Translations under genes and position numbers: made by a program
Part shown: piece after piece, positions 1 through 8,347 of the stretch
Position numbering within the stretch: the stretch's first letter is position 1
Layout: each line of letters begins with the position of its first letter
Assembly (NCBI GenBank): GCA_034211115.1
Contig: JAXHTH010000062.1
Coordinates: forward strand, 1-34,392
Origin: JAXHTH01 sp034211115
GTDB lineage: Bacteria; Planctomycetota; Phycisphaerae; Phycisphaerales; SM1A02
Direction: 5' to 3'
Length of the DNA: 34,392 nucleotides
Notes under the pieces: model-generated
Databases searched by the model: none
Told to the model about the DNA's origin: nothing
Seen by the model: only the letters and a program-made list of their open reading frames with translations

Positions 1-276
1 GTAGTCGCGCAGGCCGTGAAAGGCATGGTTGATCCGCGTTTCCAGGGCCAGTTCCGACGCCTTTTCCTCGATGACCTCCTCCGGACATCGGTCGAGGAAC
101 TCGACGGGATTGTGGTTGACCTCGCGCCAGAGAGCGGGGTCGAGTTCGCGGAAGACCTCGAACACCTCCGGATACCACGTCCAGTACAGGTTGCTCGCCA
201 GGTCTCGCAGGCGCCCGGTCATCGCCAGCATGCCATCCTCCGTCATCCGGTCCTGTTGTTGTGGATCTTGCGCCAT
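1..276 (-). CDS. glgP: Alpha-glucan phosphorylase, N-terminal part (cut by window edge)
   Basis: The first 92 codons of a gene that continues beyond the left edge. The start is ATG at 276, with a GAGG-type ribosome site about 12 bases upstream. The translation carries the DUF3417 signature found at the N terminus of GT35 alpha-glucan phosphorylases: LRDLASNLYWTWYPEVFE followed by ELDPALWREVNHNPVEFL. Family knowledge: these enzymes release glucose-1-phosphate from glycogen-like or maltodextrin chains in the cytoplasm. The catalytic domain and the PLP lysine lie outside the window. The gene diverges from a GH57 glycosidase at 472, and phosphorylase/GH57 neighbours fit alpha-glucan metabolism. 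The identification rests on the N-terminal domain only. Confidence 0.8.
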   Translation of the reverse strand, partial: MAQDPQQQDRMTEDGMLAMTGRLRDLASNLYWTWYPEVFEVFRELDPALWREVNHNPVEFLDRCPEEVIEEKASELALETRINHAFHGLRDY

Positions 277-471
277 GATCGTTGCAGCCTCATCAGGAAA
301 ACGCGCCTCGCCCGCCCGACCGCCATACCGTATGATGATCTCCCTCCGTAACGAAAGATCGCACACGAGACCAGCAGGAGCGATCGAAGGCGTGCACATC
401 ATGCTTCGGCCCGACGCACCGCTCCACCGGGAATTCTCCGAGCCGCGCATCAGCCTTTCTCTCAGTTAGGG

Positions 472-1950
472 ATGAATGAACCAATGACAGAAAGCTTCCC
501 TGCCTCGACGCAAACGGACGAACGACCCGTCATCTGCGGGTCGGAAGACCGGGTGACCGAGACGATGGGCCGACGCGGCCGGGCGCAGCTCACAGAGCAC
601 TCCCCCGAGTTCGACGCGATCGACAGCGCCTGTGCCATCGCGCTTCACATGCACCAGCCCCTCATCCCCGCGGGCGGGAAGAACCTCAAAACCGCGGCGA
701 TCATCAGCAATCTCCAGTACATGTTCGACCATCCCGATGAGGGCGACAATCACAACGCCCCCGTCTTCCGGGACTGCTACAAACGGATGGGCGAGTTCGT
801 GCCCGAGCTTCTGGGTGAGGGCAAGCGGCCGCGGGCGATGCTCGACTACAGCGGCTGCCTCCTCTGGGGCCTTCAGCAGTCGCAGATGAACGACGTGTTC
901 GACCGGCTGAGGCCGCTTGCGACGGACCCGGCGTATGCCGAGTGCGTGGAGTGGCTGGGCTGCCCCTGGGGTCATCCCGTCGCCCCGTCCACGCCCATGC
1001 AGGATTACCGTCTGCACGTCCGCGCGTGGCAGCATCAGTTCGCCGGTCTTTTCGGCTTCGAGGCGCTTGAGCGTGTCCGCGGCTTCTCCCCCGCCGAGAT
1101 GGCGCTGCCCAATCACCCCGACGTCTGTTACGAGTTCGTCAGCATTCTCAGGGAGTGCGGCTACGAGTGGGTCATCGTGCAGGAGCACACCGTCGAACGG
1201 CCGGGTGATGGCGGACCCGTGCAGCAGCCGCACGTTCCGCACCGGCTGGTGGCGAGGAACTCGAAGGGCGAGACCGCCGAGATCATCGCGATCGTGAAGA
1301 CGCAGGGCAGCGACGCCAAGCTCATCGGGCAGATGCAGCCGTACTTCGAGGCGAAGGAGCTGTCGCGCACCACCCTCGCCGGCCACTCCGTTCCGCCGCT
1401 CGTGACGCAGATTTCCGACGGCGAGAACGGCGGGGTGATGATGAACGAGTTCCCGTCCAAGTACAAGGAAGCCGTGCGGGAATGCTCGGGCAGCAGGACG
1501 CCGATTGTCAACGTGAGCGAGTACCTCGCCTACCTGGAGAAGCTCGGCATCACCGCTGCCGATCTTCCCCCGCTTCAGCCGATCATGCAGCAGAGAATCT
1601 GGGATCGACTCGACGACGGCGCGGGGCCGGCGGCGATGAAGCGGCTCATCGAGGAGCTCGAGCAGTCCAATACCGGCTTCCACATGGAGGGCGGGAGCTG
1701 GACGAGCGACATCTCCTGGGTCCGCGGCTACGACGACGTGCTCGGCCCGATGGAGCGCCTCAGCGCGCTCTTCTCCGAGAAGGTCCTCAAGCCCGGCGTG
1801 CCGACCACCGATCCGCGCTATCGCAACGCGCTGTATTACCTCCTGATGACGCAGACGAGCTGCTACCGGTACTGGGGCCAGGGCCGGTGGACGGACTACG
1901 GTCGCGAACTCTGCCGCCGCGCGATGGACATCCTCGAACACGACTTCTGA
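472..1950 (+). CDS. Glycoside hydrolase family 57 protein (alpha-glucan acting)
   Basis: A 492-residue cytoplasmic protein without a signal peptide. GH57 conserved regions are visible in order: LHMHQP at 58-63 (region 1), PAEMALP at 207-213, where E209 is the expected nucleophile, ISDGENGG at 314-321, where D316 is the expected acid/base, and QTSCYRYWGQGRWTDYG at 461-477 near the C terminus. GH57 enzymes include alpha-amylases, 4-alpha-glucanotransferases, amylopullulanases and branching enzymes. The motifs do not settle which activity this is. The length is close to the short single-domain members. The start is uncertain: ATG 472 has AGGG immediately before it, and ATG 484 is an in-frame alternative. 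Family similarity begins around residue 54. It diverges from the glycogen phosphorylase-type gene at 276, so storage-glucan turnover is the likely context. Confidence 0.88.
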   Translation: MNEPMTESFPASTQTDERPVICGSEDRVTETMGRRGRAQLTEHSPEFDAIDSACAIALHMHQPLIPAGGKNLKTAAIISNLQYMFDHPDEGDNHNAPVFRDCYKRMGEFVPELLGEGKRPRAMLDYSGCLLWGLQQSQMNDVFDRLRPLATDPAYAECVEWLGCPWGHPVAPSTPMQDYRLHVRAWQHQFAGLFGFEALERVRGFSPAEMALPNHPDVCYEFVSILRECGYEWVIVQEHTVERPGDGGPVQQPHVPHRLVARNSKGETAEIIAIVKTQGSDAKLIGQMQPYFEAKELSRTTLAGHSVPPLVTQISDGENGGVMMNEFPSKYKEAVRECSGSRTPIVNVSEYLAYLEKLGITAADLPPLQPIMQQRIWDRLDDGAGPAAMKRLIEELEQSNTGFHMEGGSWTSDISWVRGYDDVLGPMERLSALFSEKVLKPGVPTTDPRYRNALYYLLMTQTSCYRYWGQGRWTDYGRELCRRAMDILEHDF

Positions 1951-1983
1951 TGCCGTTGGGTACGGCTCGACGCGCGGCCGCGT

Positions 1984-4245
1984 CTACGCCGACCGCGCGC
2001 CGCCGATCGGCTCGGCCGGAACCGACGCGGGCGTCGGCGGCGCCGGCGCCTCGACGCCCGAGAGATCGAGGTTGGTCAGCTCGTCGGTGAGACGGAAGTC
2101 ATAGGGCGGATACTCGAACAGCGGCATCCGCGGCTCCGTCTGCCCGATCGAGTAACCGTACACGCTCGCGTACTCGCCGTCATCCTCTCCGATCCCCTCG
2201 AGCTGGCGCAGGTATTCGCCGATCGACTTGGATTCGAGAATGACGACCTTGCCCATCTTTTCGATGATCGGGCTGTGCGTGCGCGTCCCGTCGTGGTCGA
2301 ATTCGAGGATCCGCCGGCCGTAGCGCGTGATGCCGATGACGCGGAAGGTGAGGCTCTTGCCCACGCCGGGCAGGTTGAGCACGCTGCGGTCGGTGGCGAG
2401 GAAGGGCAGGCCCGCCCAGCGGCGAAGGGTGGTCATGTCCTCGACGTTGACTTCCGTCTGCTCGGGGAACTTGCGCAGCGTCTCGTAATGCTCCTCGGGC
2501 ACGACGCCGAATCGCTTTTCCTCCGCGCCTTCCTGCACGAGCCGCGCGACGGGCGCGAAGCTGTGACGGTTCTCCATGTAGCCCTTGACGACGAAGGAGT
2601 AATACGGCACCACGCCGGCTTCGTTGAGCACCTGCCGCAGCTTGGCGGTGTGCCCGCGCCGCGAGGCGGAGGCGGTGAACACGAGCTGGTTCGTGACCAT
2701 CCACCCCGCCGAACGCAGCCGCTGGACGGCGGCCCGCGACTCGGGCGTGACCTCCATCGGCGATTCGAAGTGCGTCTGGATCACGAACTGCCGGATGCCC
2801 ACTTCGCAGGCCTTCTCCTTGAACGACGCCAGCACCTGCGTCAGCTCCGGCGTGACGCGCTGCGGCAGATACACGGGCAGCCGCGTGCCGAGCCGCACGC
2901 GGGTGATCTCGGCGTATTTCTCCCCGTCCGGCCGCGACCGGTTCTCTTCCCGTTTCGCCGCCGCCATTTCGCAGACGGCATCGAAGAGTTCGGCGAGGGA
3001 TTTGTCGGCGCTCATCAGCGCGTCGCCGCCGGTGATGAGGATGTCGCGCAACTGCGAATCCTCTTTGAAGTAGTTCATCAGCTCCCTGAGCTTCTCCGGC
3101 CACGTCATCTCGGGCCGGAGCTTCTCCAGATCGAAGTTCAGGTGCCCGCGCTGGAAGTCGTACATCCGCTGGCAGGAAGCGCACAACCCGCCGCAGGCGC
3201 GACCCTGCGTGTCGGGGATGAGAATCGCCACGTCCGGGTAGCGGCGATGGATGCAGTCGGCGGTGGGGAGGATCCAGCCCGCGGCGTTGGGCTTGCCCGG
3301 CTCGACGATGTCCTCCTTCTCCCACGCCGTGATGTGCCCGAACTCCTCCACCAGCTCACGGCTGTAGACGACGTAGTCGCGGATCGCGAGATCGGCGCCG
3401 ATGGCAAAGTACGGCACCCGCACGTGCAGCAGCGACAGGTAATAGGGATTGACGAAGGTCGGAATCCCCGCCTCCTGCGCCTCGTGCAGGAGCTTCATCG
3501 TGTCCGGATCGAGCGATTCGCCCAGCATGCGGTTAAGCATGTCCGGCGAGCGGACGGCGAACCCGAGATGGAACGCCGGCTCCTCCCACCACTGCAGGGC
3601 CATCTCGAACTTCTCCGCCCGCGACAGGCCCTCGGGAAAGCGGAAGCGGCCGTGGCGGATCTCGCCCCGGTCCATGCCGTCGATGATCTCCCCCAGGATG
3701 CGCTCGCGGTTTTCCTCCCGCAGCCGGATGATGCGGGGATCGAGGCCGGAGGGATAGCGGGCCATCCACTGCTCGACCTCCTCCCGGGCGGGCATCTGGC
3801 GCTTCACGCGCCCGGAGAACTGACGGAAGAGCTGGACCATGTCCTCGAAGAAGTCGGGCTTGGCGCCGCCCGTGCCCTTGCTCGCCGCGAGCCAGATCAG
3901 CTTGATCGGGCTGCTCACCGCGAGTTCGCCGCGCAGATTGAGATCGACGTACTCGCGATCGGCGTAGTCGATGTAGTCCAGCAGGCGGATGGCGGCGTAG
4001 TCGCGCCATTCCAGGTTCTCGAACGCCTTGAGCGTGGGATGTTCGCTCTCGTAGTAGGCCAGCGCGTGGGGACGGGAGCGCAGCACGTCCATCACCCATT
4101 CCCGCACGCCGACCAGCGCCTCCGTCTCGTTCCGCGCCCCGTGCATGATCTCCGCCAGCCGCGGGTTCTCCTCGAGCAACTGGTTGAGCAGCTTGCGCGA
4201 TTTGACGTTGATCGCGATCCGATCGAGTTCGGCGAGGGTGGTCAT
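1984..4245 (-). CDS. KamA-family radical SAM protein (lysine 2,3-aminomutase-like)
   Basis: A 753-residue protein started at ATG 4245, which has a clear GGAGGG site 7 bases upstream. The open frame runs further upstream to 4392 but without comparable support. The radical SAM cluster motif CxxxCxxC is CGGLCASC at 351-358, followed by the SAM-binding DILITGGDAL at 401-410. PGVGK at 626-630 matches the glycine-rich loop that carries the PLP lysine in lysine 2,3-aminomutase, which makes K630 the candidate PLP lysine. KamA enzymes move an amino group between adjacent carbons using SAM, a 4Fe-4S cluster and PLP. This one is much longer than clostridial lysine 2,3-aminomutase (about 416 residues), with roughly 300 extra N-terminal residues. 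The substrate cannot be assigned. It converges on the GH57 gene, and the stop lies in a GC-rich palindrome (1969-1984). Confidence 0.85.
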   Translation of the reverse strand: MTTLAELDRIAINVKSRKLLNQLLEENPRLAEIMHGARNETEALVGVREWVMDVLRSRPHALAYYESEHPTLKAFENLEWRDYAAIRLLDYIDYADREYVDLNLRGELAVSSPIKLIWLAASKGTGGAKPDFFEDMVQLFRQFSGRVKRQMPAREEVEQWMARYPSGLDPRIIRLREENRERILGEIIDGMDRGEIRHGRFRFPEGLSRAEKFEMALQWWEEPAFHLGFAVRSPDMLNRMLGESLDPDTMKLLHEAQEAGIPTFVNPYYLSLLHVRVPYFAIGADLAIRDYVVYSRELVEEFGHITAWEKEDIVEPGKPNAAGWILPTADCIHRRYPDVAILIPDTQGRACGGLCASCQRMYDFQRGHLNFDLEKLRPEMTWPEKLRELMNYFKEDSQLRDILITGGDALMSADKSLAELFDAVCEMAAAKREENRSRPDGEKYAEITRVRLGTRLPVYLPQRVTPELTQVLASFKEKACEVGIRQFVIQTHFESPMEVTPESRAAVQRLRSAGWMVTNQLVFTASASRRGHTAKLRQVLNEAGVVPYYSFVVKGYMENRHSFAPVARLVQEGAEEKRFGVVPEEHYETLRKFPEQTEVNVEDMTTLRRWAGLPFLATDRSVLNLPGVGKSLTFRVIGITRYGRRILEFDHDGTRTHSPIIEKMGKVVILESKSIGEYLRQLEGIGEDDGEYASVYGYSIGQTEPRMPLFEYPPYDFRLTDELTNLDLSGVEAPAPPTPASVPAEPIGGARSA

Positions 4246-4440
4246 GGCAATTCCCTCCGGAGGCGCGGCGACGGGGGATCGCCCACCGGACCTTCTCCGT
4301 ATGCTATTCGGGCCGGTCCCGCGCGGCCACGCAACGACCGGATATGCGGCGCATCGGCTGAATGAGCCGCCGATCTTCGTTTCTTCGGGCATCGGCCGGC
4401 TCGATCGTCCGCTGCGGCCCGCTCGCGCGGGGTCAGCCGT

Positions 4441-5526
4441 TTACCGGACAGCCGGCGCATCGTGCGTGATGATCGCCGGATCAGGCAGCGGGGCAAGACC
4501 GCACGCCGCGCGGAGCCTGTTCTGCCGCGCCAGCGCCGCGGCGAAGCGCTCCGCGGCGATCGCCTCCACCGTGCCGTCGGCGAGGCCGACGCAGATGCGC
4601 TCACCCGTCGCCGGCGGCGGATTGCTCGCCGGATCCGGCCACAGGAGCACCAGCCACAGATCGGGATCGGCGGCGGCGAGATCGAGGCCGTGATGTGTGA
4701 AGACGAAATCGCCCAGGCGATGGGCGATCACGCCCTCCGGCAGCGCGGCGATCACGGATCGAGTGATGTCTCCTCGGCGCGCCGGCGACGCCGCGGCGAA
4801 CTCGTCCAGCGTGCCCGCCCCCAGAGGAACCGACGCCGGCTTCGTCGCCGAACCGGGCGCGAGGAAGATCCGCGGCCCGAGATAGGCATCGCCGGCATGC
4901 TCGAGGGCGTGCCGCGGCGCGCGACCGTCGTTGTTCTCCGCGTAGATGAGCAGGCCGTCGAGCACGAGTTGCGTCTGCCGCACCTCCGGCGGCGACGACA
5001 CACCGCGGGCGCGAAACACCAGCACTCCCTGCACGAACACCGCCAAACCGAGCAGAATCACGATCGAGATGGTCACCCATCGCCCGACACCGGCCCCGCG
5101 CCCTGGCCGCTTGTCGGCCGCAGCGGGGCTTGCCTGCTGCATCAGCTCGATCTCATCCTGATCGAACGCCCGGCCGCACTCCGGGCAGGTCGGCGCGACC
5201 TGGCCGCGCAGGTCGTAGCCGCATCCCCGGCATCGGAAGCGGCAGCGCTCGATGATAATGATCCGATCCAGCAGCATGTAGTTGGCCATCCCCACCGCGA
5301 TGAGCATGGGCAGCCCGATCGCGAACCCCAGGCTCATGATGTCCAGCACGAGCAGCATGAACACGATCAGCGCGATCCAGGGCACCGTCGCGATCAGCCG
5401 CCAGGTGAGGCTGACGCCCAGCCGCGAGCCGCAGCCCTCGCAGCGCCACCGCGACCACACGGGCCGCAGGAACGTGCGGAGGCGCGAGATCGGCCGTCGA
5501 CAAACGGGACACTCAGACGTGAGCAC
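4441..5526 (-). CDS. Zinc-ribbon membrane protein with extracytoplasmic domain
   Basis: A 361-residue protein started at GTG 5526, with GGGAGG about 6 bases upstream. It has two zinc ribbons: C6/C9 with C29/C32, and C99/C102 with C114/C117. The second is the CGYDLRG...CPECGRAF type common in Phycisphaerae. Hydrophobic segments lie at about 43-61, 65-82 and 150-170. The C-terminal 190 residues, probably outside the membrane, include LLIYAENNDGRAP and a late VGLADGTVEAI. These are reminiscent of planctomycete pseudopilin-like domains, but that is a weak inference. No enzymatic motif is visible. It lies 24 bases after the next zinc-ribbon gene, on the same strand, so the two are probably cotranscribed. 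The function is unknown. Confidence 0.75.
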   Translation of the reverse strand: MLTSECPVCRRPISRLRTFLRPVWSRWRCEGCGSRLGVSLTWRLIATVPWIALIVFMLLVLDIMSLGFAIGLPMLIAVGMANYMLLDRIIIIERCRFRCRGCGYDLRGQVAPTCPECGRAFDQDEIELMQQASPAAADKRPGRGAGVGRWVTISIVILLGLAVFVQGVLVFRARGVSSPPEVRQTQLVLDGLLIYAENNDGRAPRHALEHAGDAYLGPRIFLAPGSATKPASVPLGAGTLDEFAAASPARRGDITRSVIAALPEGVIAHRLGDFVFTHHGLDLAAADPDLWLVLLWPDPASNPPPATGERICVGLADGTVEAIAAERFAAALARQNRLRAACGLAPLPDPAIITHDAPAVR

Positions 5527-5550
5527 GCCGGTCCTCCCGTCCTCCGATGC

Positions 5551-6204
5551 TCAGAGCGATCTCATCACGAACACGACCATGATGACCACGCCGAGCACAG
5601 CCAGACCGACCAGACCCAGCATGATCCACACCAGCGGCCTGCTCTCAACCGGAGGCACGACTGCGCCTGACTCGTCCGCCGCCGCCAGGTCCCACGCGGA
5701 GGCGCATTCCGGGCAGACGGTCGCCCCGTCGGCCGGATCGACGGGCACGCCGGCCAGTCCGTAGCCGCAGTTCGGGCAGACGTGATGTCTGAGCATCGCC
5801 GCGTGCATGCGCCGCGACCGCGCCTGCCGCGCGGCGATCCAGGGGAAGTACGCCGCCGAGAACAGGCACGCCACGACCGGACCGATCATCGCCGGGCTTC
5901 TCAGCGTGGCGACAAAGTCATTCCACGCCGCGCGACCTCCAGCACTGATATCCAGCGCGATCGCGCCGAACGTGAGAAGGACAACGGCGGGCAGACAGAC
6001 GAACACGACCAGCCGAGTGAGGCGGCGACGACCGCCCGCTCCCGGCTCGATCTCCTCGGCGATGCGCTCCAGCGTCGGCGCGTCGATCACGTCGCCCCGC
6101 CCGAGCAGATGAAGCTTCAACGGATCGAGGGTGGACACCAACCGTCCGCGGGCATCCCGGCTGCGTCGGTCGTGCCCGAGATTGGCCGTGGTCGTTGGGG
6201 GCAT
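5551..6204 (-). CDS. Small zinc-ribbon membrane protein
   Basis: A 217-residue protein started at ATG 6204, with AAAGGAG about 12 bases upstream. A hydrophilic N terminus of about 60 residues is followed by membrane segments at about 64-84 and 105-125. A zinc ribbon (C143/C146 and C164/C167, CPNCGYGL...CPECASAW) comes next, and a last membrane segment lies at about 192-213. The ribbon resembles the second ribbon of the adjacent gene at 4441-5526, and the two genes are only 24 bases apart. They may be a functional pair or paralogous fragments. No catalytic residues are recognisable. This looks like a lineage-specific protein of unknown role. Confidence 0.7.
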   Translation of the reverse strand: MPPTTTANLGHDRRSRDARGRLVSTLDPLKLHLLGRGDVIDAPTLERIAEEIEPGAGGRRRLTRLVVFVCLPAVVLLTFGAIALDISAGGRAAWNDFVATLRSPAMIGPVVACLFSAAYFPWIAARQARSRRMHAAMLRHHVCPNCGYGLAGVPVDPADGATVCPECASAWDLAAADESGAVVPPVESRPLVWIMLGLVGLAVLGVVIMVVFVMRSL

Positions 6205-6288
6205 GCCTGTTTTCGACTCCTTTCAACTGAGACGCGGCCGCAGGGTGATTCAGCGCTCGCGGCTGCACAGTCCTCCGTTCGCACCACG

Positions 6289-8142
6289 TCACCCGGATTC
6301 ACCGCCGTCTTCCTCCTTCGGTCCTTCCTCCCCGGCCTGCCTTACCCGTGGCCGGACCGCCTGCGTGCCGTCCGGCAGGAACACCGTGAACGAGACGATG
6401 CGGCCGTCCTCATCCTCGTCAAACCGCAGCCGAACCATGGCGTTGAGGCGCAGCGCCCACAGCCCCTGCTCATCCGGCGGATAGAGCTCGAACGCGACGG
6501 GCTGACCGGGCACTTCGACGGCCAGGTGCTCATTCTGCACCAGCACCCGGACATTCTGCCCGGCCTCCTCGTCCCGGTAGGTGCCAATGCACCTCTGGGC
6601 AAACGCCATATCCAACGGCGGCTCGGGCTTCCGCTCGGCCCTGCCCTTCGGCAGCTCGAAGGTCATCCCCGATTGATACAGCTTCATCCCCGTCACCTCC
6701 CCCGCATCATCGCGATCGAACGACACGGCGATCTCATCCGTCATGGCGAAGTGCCACCTGCCCTCCTCATCCGGCTCCCTTAACTCGAAGACGAGTTGGC
6801 CGGGAATATCCACCGCGAGGTGGCCGCTCTTGAACAGCACCGTGAACTCCACATCGCGGAACGGCCCGAAATCGGCGACATACGTCCCCAGATACGGCCT
6901 GTATTCATCGGGCATTTCGGCAGCCGATGCGGCACGCTCCGGGTGAATGAGCAGACGATCGATCTCCTCTTCCAGGCGAAGCACGCTGAGCCCGCCGCGC
7001 GACTGTGTGAAATACAACACCATCAGGTCGAGTTCGGGCCAGGCCCACGCGCAGGTTCCATCCGACCCGCTGTGCCCGATCACCACCGGCGCCGCGTCCG
7101 GCAGCGCCTCGGTCTCCACGTGCAACACGGAGGTCTGGCCGTAATACACCTCCAGCCCCGGAAAGAACGTCGGCGCCCGCATGTCCGACCCCAGCGAGGT
7201 CATCGGTGACACGGGCGTGAGGGTGCGGGCGATCGTCTGGCGCGACAGGAGTTGTCTTCCCGCCACCTTTCCTTCATCCATCCACATTGCCAGGAAGCGG
7301 GCGTAATCGCGCGGCGAGCTGTAGAGCGTCTGAGACCCCCAGGCATAGGGGTAGAACGGCTCGCCGCCCGGTTGCCAGAACCTGGTCCACGTGCCCACTC
7401 CGCCCACATGCAGGCAGGCCATCCGCTCGGCCCGGTCCTCGCTCACATCATGGGCATAGAACGTCTCGTTCATTCCCATCGGCCTGAGCAACTCCTGCTG
7501 CACAAACTCATCCAACGGCCGCCCGGAGACCACCTCGACGATCGCCCCGAGCACATCCATCCCCGCATCGCTGTACCAGAACCTGGTTCCCGGCTCGAAC
7601 TCGGGGCCGACCTCCCCGACCGCGTTGGCCATGTCGATCAGATTGTCGTATTCGCGCACGCTGGAGAGGATCGTGAGCGGCAGGCCGCTGCGGTGCGTGA
7701 GAAGCTGCTCGATCGTGATCACGCGCGACTGATCCGTGTCGAAGCCCGGGAGAGACTGCGCCGCCCGATCGGTCAGTTTCAGCTTGCCCCGGTCGATCAA
7801 CAACTGGATCGCCGCACCAGTCAGGGGCTTGGTCATCGAGCGGATGTTGCAGATCGTGTTCGGCTGCCACGGCAGGTGGTTCTCGCGATCGCGCTGACCG
7901 AATACTTCATGCAGAACCGTCCGGCGGTTCTTGATCACGAGCAGTTCCGCCCCCACGGCGTAGTCTTTCTCGACATAGCCCCGGACAACTTCGGCCAATT
8001 CGCGCAACGCCTCTGAGGAAAGCCCCTGGCTCTGAGGCGCCGCGGAGGGGAATGCTCCCTGCGCATACGCGGTAGAGCCCGCGGCGAGAACAAGAACGAG
8101 CTGAATCAGCCTGAGCGTCGTGAATCGCATAATGATCTTCAT
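6289..8142 (-). CDS. Secreted beta-lactamase-fold serine hydrolase with two C-terminal beta modules
   Basis: A 617-residue protein started at ATG 8142, with AGGA about 10 bases upstream. A GTG at 8169 is in frame but would bury the signal peptide. Residues 1-27 form a signal peptide ending in AYA. The class C beta-lactamase/PBP fold is shown by SMTK at 102-105 (S102 nucleophile, K105), YSD at 190-192 in place of YxN, and HSGSDGT at 357-363 at the KTG position. Relatives include esterases, D-aminopeptidases and other serine hydrolases, so the substrate is open. Residues 412-497 and 513-598 are two similar beta-rich modules. Each has a GTY start, a HLAV(D/E)(I/V)PGQ core and a PDE.G.W segment, like the lipocalin-like tails of this family. 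No partner gene is evident. Confidence 0.85.
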   Translation of the reverse strand: MKIIMRFTTLRLIQLVLVLAAGSTAYAQGAFPSAAPQSQGLSSEALRELAEVVRGYVEKDYAVGAELLVIKNRRTVLHEVFGQRDRENHLPWQPNTICNIRSMTKPLTGAAIQLLIDRGKLKLTDRAAQSLPGFDTDQSRVITIEQLLTHRSGLPLTILSSVREYDNLIDMANAVGEVGPEFEPGTRFWYSDAGMDVLGAIVEVVSGRPLDEFVQQELLRPMGMNETFYAHDVSEDRAERMACLHVGGVGTWTRFWQPGGEPFYPYAWGSQTLYSSPRDYARFLAMWMDEGKVAGRQLLSRQTIARTLTPVSPMTSLGSDMRAPTFFPGLEVYYGQTSVLHVETEALPDAAPVVIGHSGSDGTCAWAWPELDLMVLYFTQSRGGLSVLRLEEEIDRLLIHPERAASAAEMPDEYRPYLGTYVADFGPFRDVEFTVLFKSGHLAVDIPGQLVFELREPDEEGRWHFAMTDEIAVSFDRDDAGEVTGMKLYQSGMTFELPKGRAERKPEPPLDMAFAQRCIGTYRDEEAGQNVRVLVQNEHLAVEVPGQPVAFELYPPDEQGLWALRLNAMVRLRFDEDEDGRIVSFTVFLPDGTQAVRPRVRQAGEEGPKEEDGGESG

Positions 8143-8347
8143 GGTCGTTTTCCTGTCTGGTGCAGCCACGAGACCGCGCTTCCGTCCATGTCGACACGCG
8201 GCGAAGCGCCGCCCGATCCCTCACGCGGCAGCGGACCGGCGGCCGCCGACACCGCGCGGATCGGTACAGCAGGAGTATCCCGCACCGGCTCGCGGTTCGG
8301 GTGTCCCCTTCAGTCGACGCGAGGACACGTGCCGGTGCAGGCGCGTA

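Noticed and set aside
466..1941. A long minus-strand open frame opposite the GH57 gene
   Set aside because: No recognisable motif, whereas the plus strand carries the GH57 conserved regions in order.
1969..1984. Palindrome GACGCG-CGGC-CGCGTC between the convergent GH57 and KamA-like genes as a terminator
   Set aside because: The stem is only six base pairs, there is no T tract on either side, and it touches the stop codon of the KamA-like gene. Too weak to call.
4246..4392. N-terminal extension of the KamA-like protein
   Set aside because: The extension is Arg/Pro-rich, and the ATG at 4245 has a strong GGAGGG site, so translation probably starts there.
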